A stretch of 64,000 bases of DNA from assembly GCA_026399075.1 (NCBI GenBank), contig JAPLRR010000077.1, positions 111,555 through 175,554 on the forward strand, read 5' to 3'. The translations under genes and the position numbers were made by a program. This DNA comes from Methylococcales bacterium. Lineage in GTDB: Bacteria > Pseudomonadota > Gammaproteobacteria > Methylococcales > Methylomonadaceae. Numbering within the stretch: position 1 is the first letter of the stretch; every line of letters starts with the position of its first letter. Positions 62,445-64,000 of the stretch are shown here, piece after piece. The notes beneath the pieces were generated by a model. That model had not been told where the DNA came from and searched no databases. It saw only the letters and a program-made list of their open reading frames with translations.

Positions 62445-62657
62445 ATGAATAATATTCTTCCCTTTTCTCGCATAGCCAATAAATACCAAGAGAATGATGA
62501 AGTAGAAGCGGCTTTTATTGGCCTTTTAGACAAGCATTGTGATCAAAAAGGCACTGTAAAACCACTTCCAACGGATTTTATTGATCGTATTGAGCAGTTA
62601 AAAGCAAAAGCATTGGAAGCCAAGAAGAAGCAGGATAAGGTTTTGCTTGAAGGCTAG
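62445..62657 (+). CDS. 70-aa hypothetical charged protein
   Basis: A small protein, MNNILPFSRIANKYQENDEV onwards, ending in a lysine/glutamate-rich helix (IEQLKAKALEAKKKQDK). I use the ATG at 62445 rather than the track TTG seven codons earlier; neither has a strong ribosome site. It converges on the yhaV-like gene and the two ends overlap by 4 bases. No family is recognised. Confidence 0.5.
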   Translation: MNNILPFSRIANKYQENDEVEAAFIGLLDKHCDQKGTVKPLPTDFIDRIEQLKAKALEAKKKQDKVLLEG

Positions 62658-63133
62658 GGGCTTTTTTTGATACTGGATGCCTTTTTTTCTAAGTCTTCCC
62701 ATGTGCTGGGTGGATTGCCGTTTTTTAGCATGGCTTCAAACACCGTGTAAACATCCGTTTTTGCCCCGTCTTTCCTTAAGCTGGATTCATCATTGAACCA
62801 TGCGTAGATGATGGTTCTGCTGTCACTACGGAATTGGAAAAAAAGACGATACCTGCTCGGCAAATTATTTTTTTTCACTCTGCGCCAATGGCTGTGTTTT
62901 TTCCCAAGTGTGGCCCCTAAACGATATTTGACATCATTGGGATTCAGCGGAATCTTTCGGTAAATGTTGTCCTCAATGGCGAGTAGAAGCTTGTATTTTG
63001 GATGCTTATAAAAATGTCCAGGGTCTTTTTCGGCAAGTGCCTCAACTTCCTTAACCAGCTTGTCCAGTTGGTTTTCAAAAATATCAGTAAAATAAAGATT
63101 CCAGCCGTTGACTACCATCGCGTTGTCAAACAC
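62654..63133 (-). CDS. yhaV: YhaV-family ribonuclease toxin
   Basis: RelE-superfamily mRNA interferase of 159 residues, GTG start with AAGGGGG upstream. NGWNLYFTDIFENQLDKLVKEVEALAEKDPGHFYKHPKYKLLLAIEDNIYRKIP, GATLGKKHSHWRRVK, YRLFFQFRSDSRTIIYAWFNDESSLRKDGAKTDVYTVFEAMLKNG and PPSTWEDL follow the YhaV family closely. The normal antitoxin PrlF (SohA) is absent immediately upstream, where a Sel1-repeat gene is found instead. Confidence 0.88.
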   Translation of the reverse strand: MFDNAMVVNGWNLYFTDIFENQLDKLVKEVEALAEKDPGHFYKHPKYKLLLAIEDNIYRKIPLNPNDVKYRLGATLGKKHSHWRRVKKNNLPSRYRLFFQFRSDSRTIIYAWFNDESSLRKDGAKTDVYTVFEAMLKNGNPPSTWEDLEKKASSIKKSP

Positions 63134-63188
63134 TTTATGCCCCCTTTACTTGTTGCTCACCCTGTCACGCGTTCGGTTGCCCACACGG

Positions 63189-63914
63189 CTAAGCCCTCAA
63201 TAAATCACTATCTGGATCTTTTATTTGCATGATGAAAGCATTTTTCAATGCGGAGAAAAATAGGAATAAGCCATAGACAATATTTGCTAAACCATATTCC
63301 CCGCTCAGATACATGCCTGCCAAAGAGCGTCTAGCAAAAACGTGTCCTTGCATCGATGCCTTCTTAAAAAGCTTTAACGCTTCATCTCGATTTTGTTTAC
63401 AACCCGTCCCTTCTAAATACATGCAGCCCAAGCAGTACATGGCAGGGCTATAATCCTTTAAAGCGCCAATATTAAAAACTTCTTTTGCTTGTGCATAGTC
63501 ATTACTTTTTAAATAAAAATGCCCAAGATAATAAGTGGCTAGATCAGAACCATGATCAATGGCTCTTCGATACCATAAAATCACTTGATTCCCATCAGCC
63601 ACTACGCCATATCCATTTTCGTATGCCCAAGCAATGTAAATCATGCTCATCAAGGAGCCGCGAGTTGCCAAATCTTCAAGTAACTTAATCACATCTGGAT
63701 TTGGTACTGATTGAAGGCGATCATACGCTTTACTTAACGTTTCAATGTCAGGTTCTTCAAACATATAAAATTCCCCTGTGTGGCTCATAGGATGTGCTGA
63801 GGTACGAAGCGCATCGTTCGCGGTGAATAAGTGGGCTAATTTTTGGTGTACGTCGTTCCACTTAGGTAACTCGCAAAAAATACCCCACACTAATTTTTTA
63901 ACAATACTGTTCAA
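63189..63914 (-). CDS. Sel1-like repeat (TPR) protein
   Basis: A 241-residue solenoid protein. At least four Sel1-type repeats are visible, such as GSLMSMIYIAWAYENGYGVVADGNQVILWYRRAIDHG, SDLATYYLGHFYLKSNDYAQA, SPAMYCLGCMYLEGTGCKQNRDEALKLFKKASMQG and HVFARRSLAGMYLSGEYG. These mediate protein contacts. There is no signal peptide. It ends 55 bases before the yhaV gene on the same strand and may share its transcript. Confidence 0.85.
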   Translation of the reverse strand: MNSIVKKLVWGIFCELPKWNDVHQKLAHLFTANDALRTSAHPMSHTGEFYMFEEPDIETLSKAYDRLQSVPNPDVIKLLEDLATRGSLMSMIYIAWAYENGYGVVADGNQVILWYRRAIDHGSDLATYYLGHFYLKSNDYAQAKEVFNIGALKDYSPAMYCLGCMYLEGTGCKQNRDEALKLFKKASMQGHVFARRSLAGMYLSGEYGLANIVYGLFLFFSALKNAFIMQIKDPDSDLLRA

Positions 63915-64000
63915 AATCGATATATGCTACAAACACAATTTGACACATCGCAACCTAGAGCATGACCCATATATCTGAACAACATATTGCAACGATTAAA

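Overview
The window looks like a chromosomal segment of a gammaproteobacterium. It has the conserved rpsP-rimM-trmD-rplS block with ffh and a divergent ypjD-type gene, the TamA-TamB pair, NhaD and ParC. Base composition is moderate and genes are dense. The many short palindromic intergenic repeats and the multi-gene glycan locus would suit a methanotroph-like member (Methylococcales), but no methane or methanol oxidation gene is present, so this placement is inference.

Layout. 1-5.3 kb: truncated AmpG-like permease, NhaD antiporter, and a thioesterase-ParC operon. 5.3-10.5 kb: a 24-codon leader ORF overlapping a large secreted di-haem cytochrome c, followed by a GMC flavin oxidoreductase; together they look like a dehydrogenase-electron acceptor pair. 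10.5-14.9 kb: ribosome and SRP block. 14.9-18.7 kb: an Mla/Pqi-type lipid ABC transporter (permease with extra N-terminal domain, ATPase, MCE protein, auxiliary lipoprotein). 18.84-20.05 kb: a complete ISAs1-family insertion sequence with 20-bp terminal repeats and a 10-bp target duplication.

20.3-30.5 kb is an accessory island. It holds a SIR2-HerA antiphage-type operon with a third coupled gene (KTSC domain), a decayed reading frame, and an SOS cluster in which umuDC and lexA diverge around a palindrome GTAAGCTTAC. The lexA side continues with a 44-aa ORF and a DnaQ-Cho nuclease fusion. After an outer-membrane beta-barrel gene and a MITE-like element comes a two-gene module whose second product has PARP-like ADP-ribosyltransferase motifs.

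30.6-35.1 kb: TypA, rhodanese, a TehB-like methyltransferase and a LysR regulator divergent from a 50-aa membrane protein with its own promoter, LysR-type box and terminator. 35.1-55 kb: a large surface polysaccharide locus, all on the minus strand (aminotransferase, ATP-grasp/HAD fusion, pyruvyl transferase, methyltransferase, Wzx flippase, several glycosyltransferases, asparagine synthetase, a flippase-like/O-antigen ligase fusion, epimerase, WecA-like initiating transferase, WbpM-like dehydratase). Two gene stops in it lie inside copies of an intergenic repeat. 55-56.5 kb: MntA-HepT toxin-antitoxin and an Uma2 nuclease. 56.5-62.3 kb: tamA-tamB. 62.4-63.9 kb: a small ORF, a YhaV-type toxin without its usual PrlF partner, and a Sel1-repeat protein.
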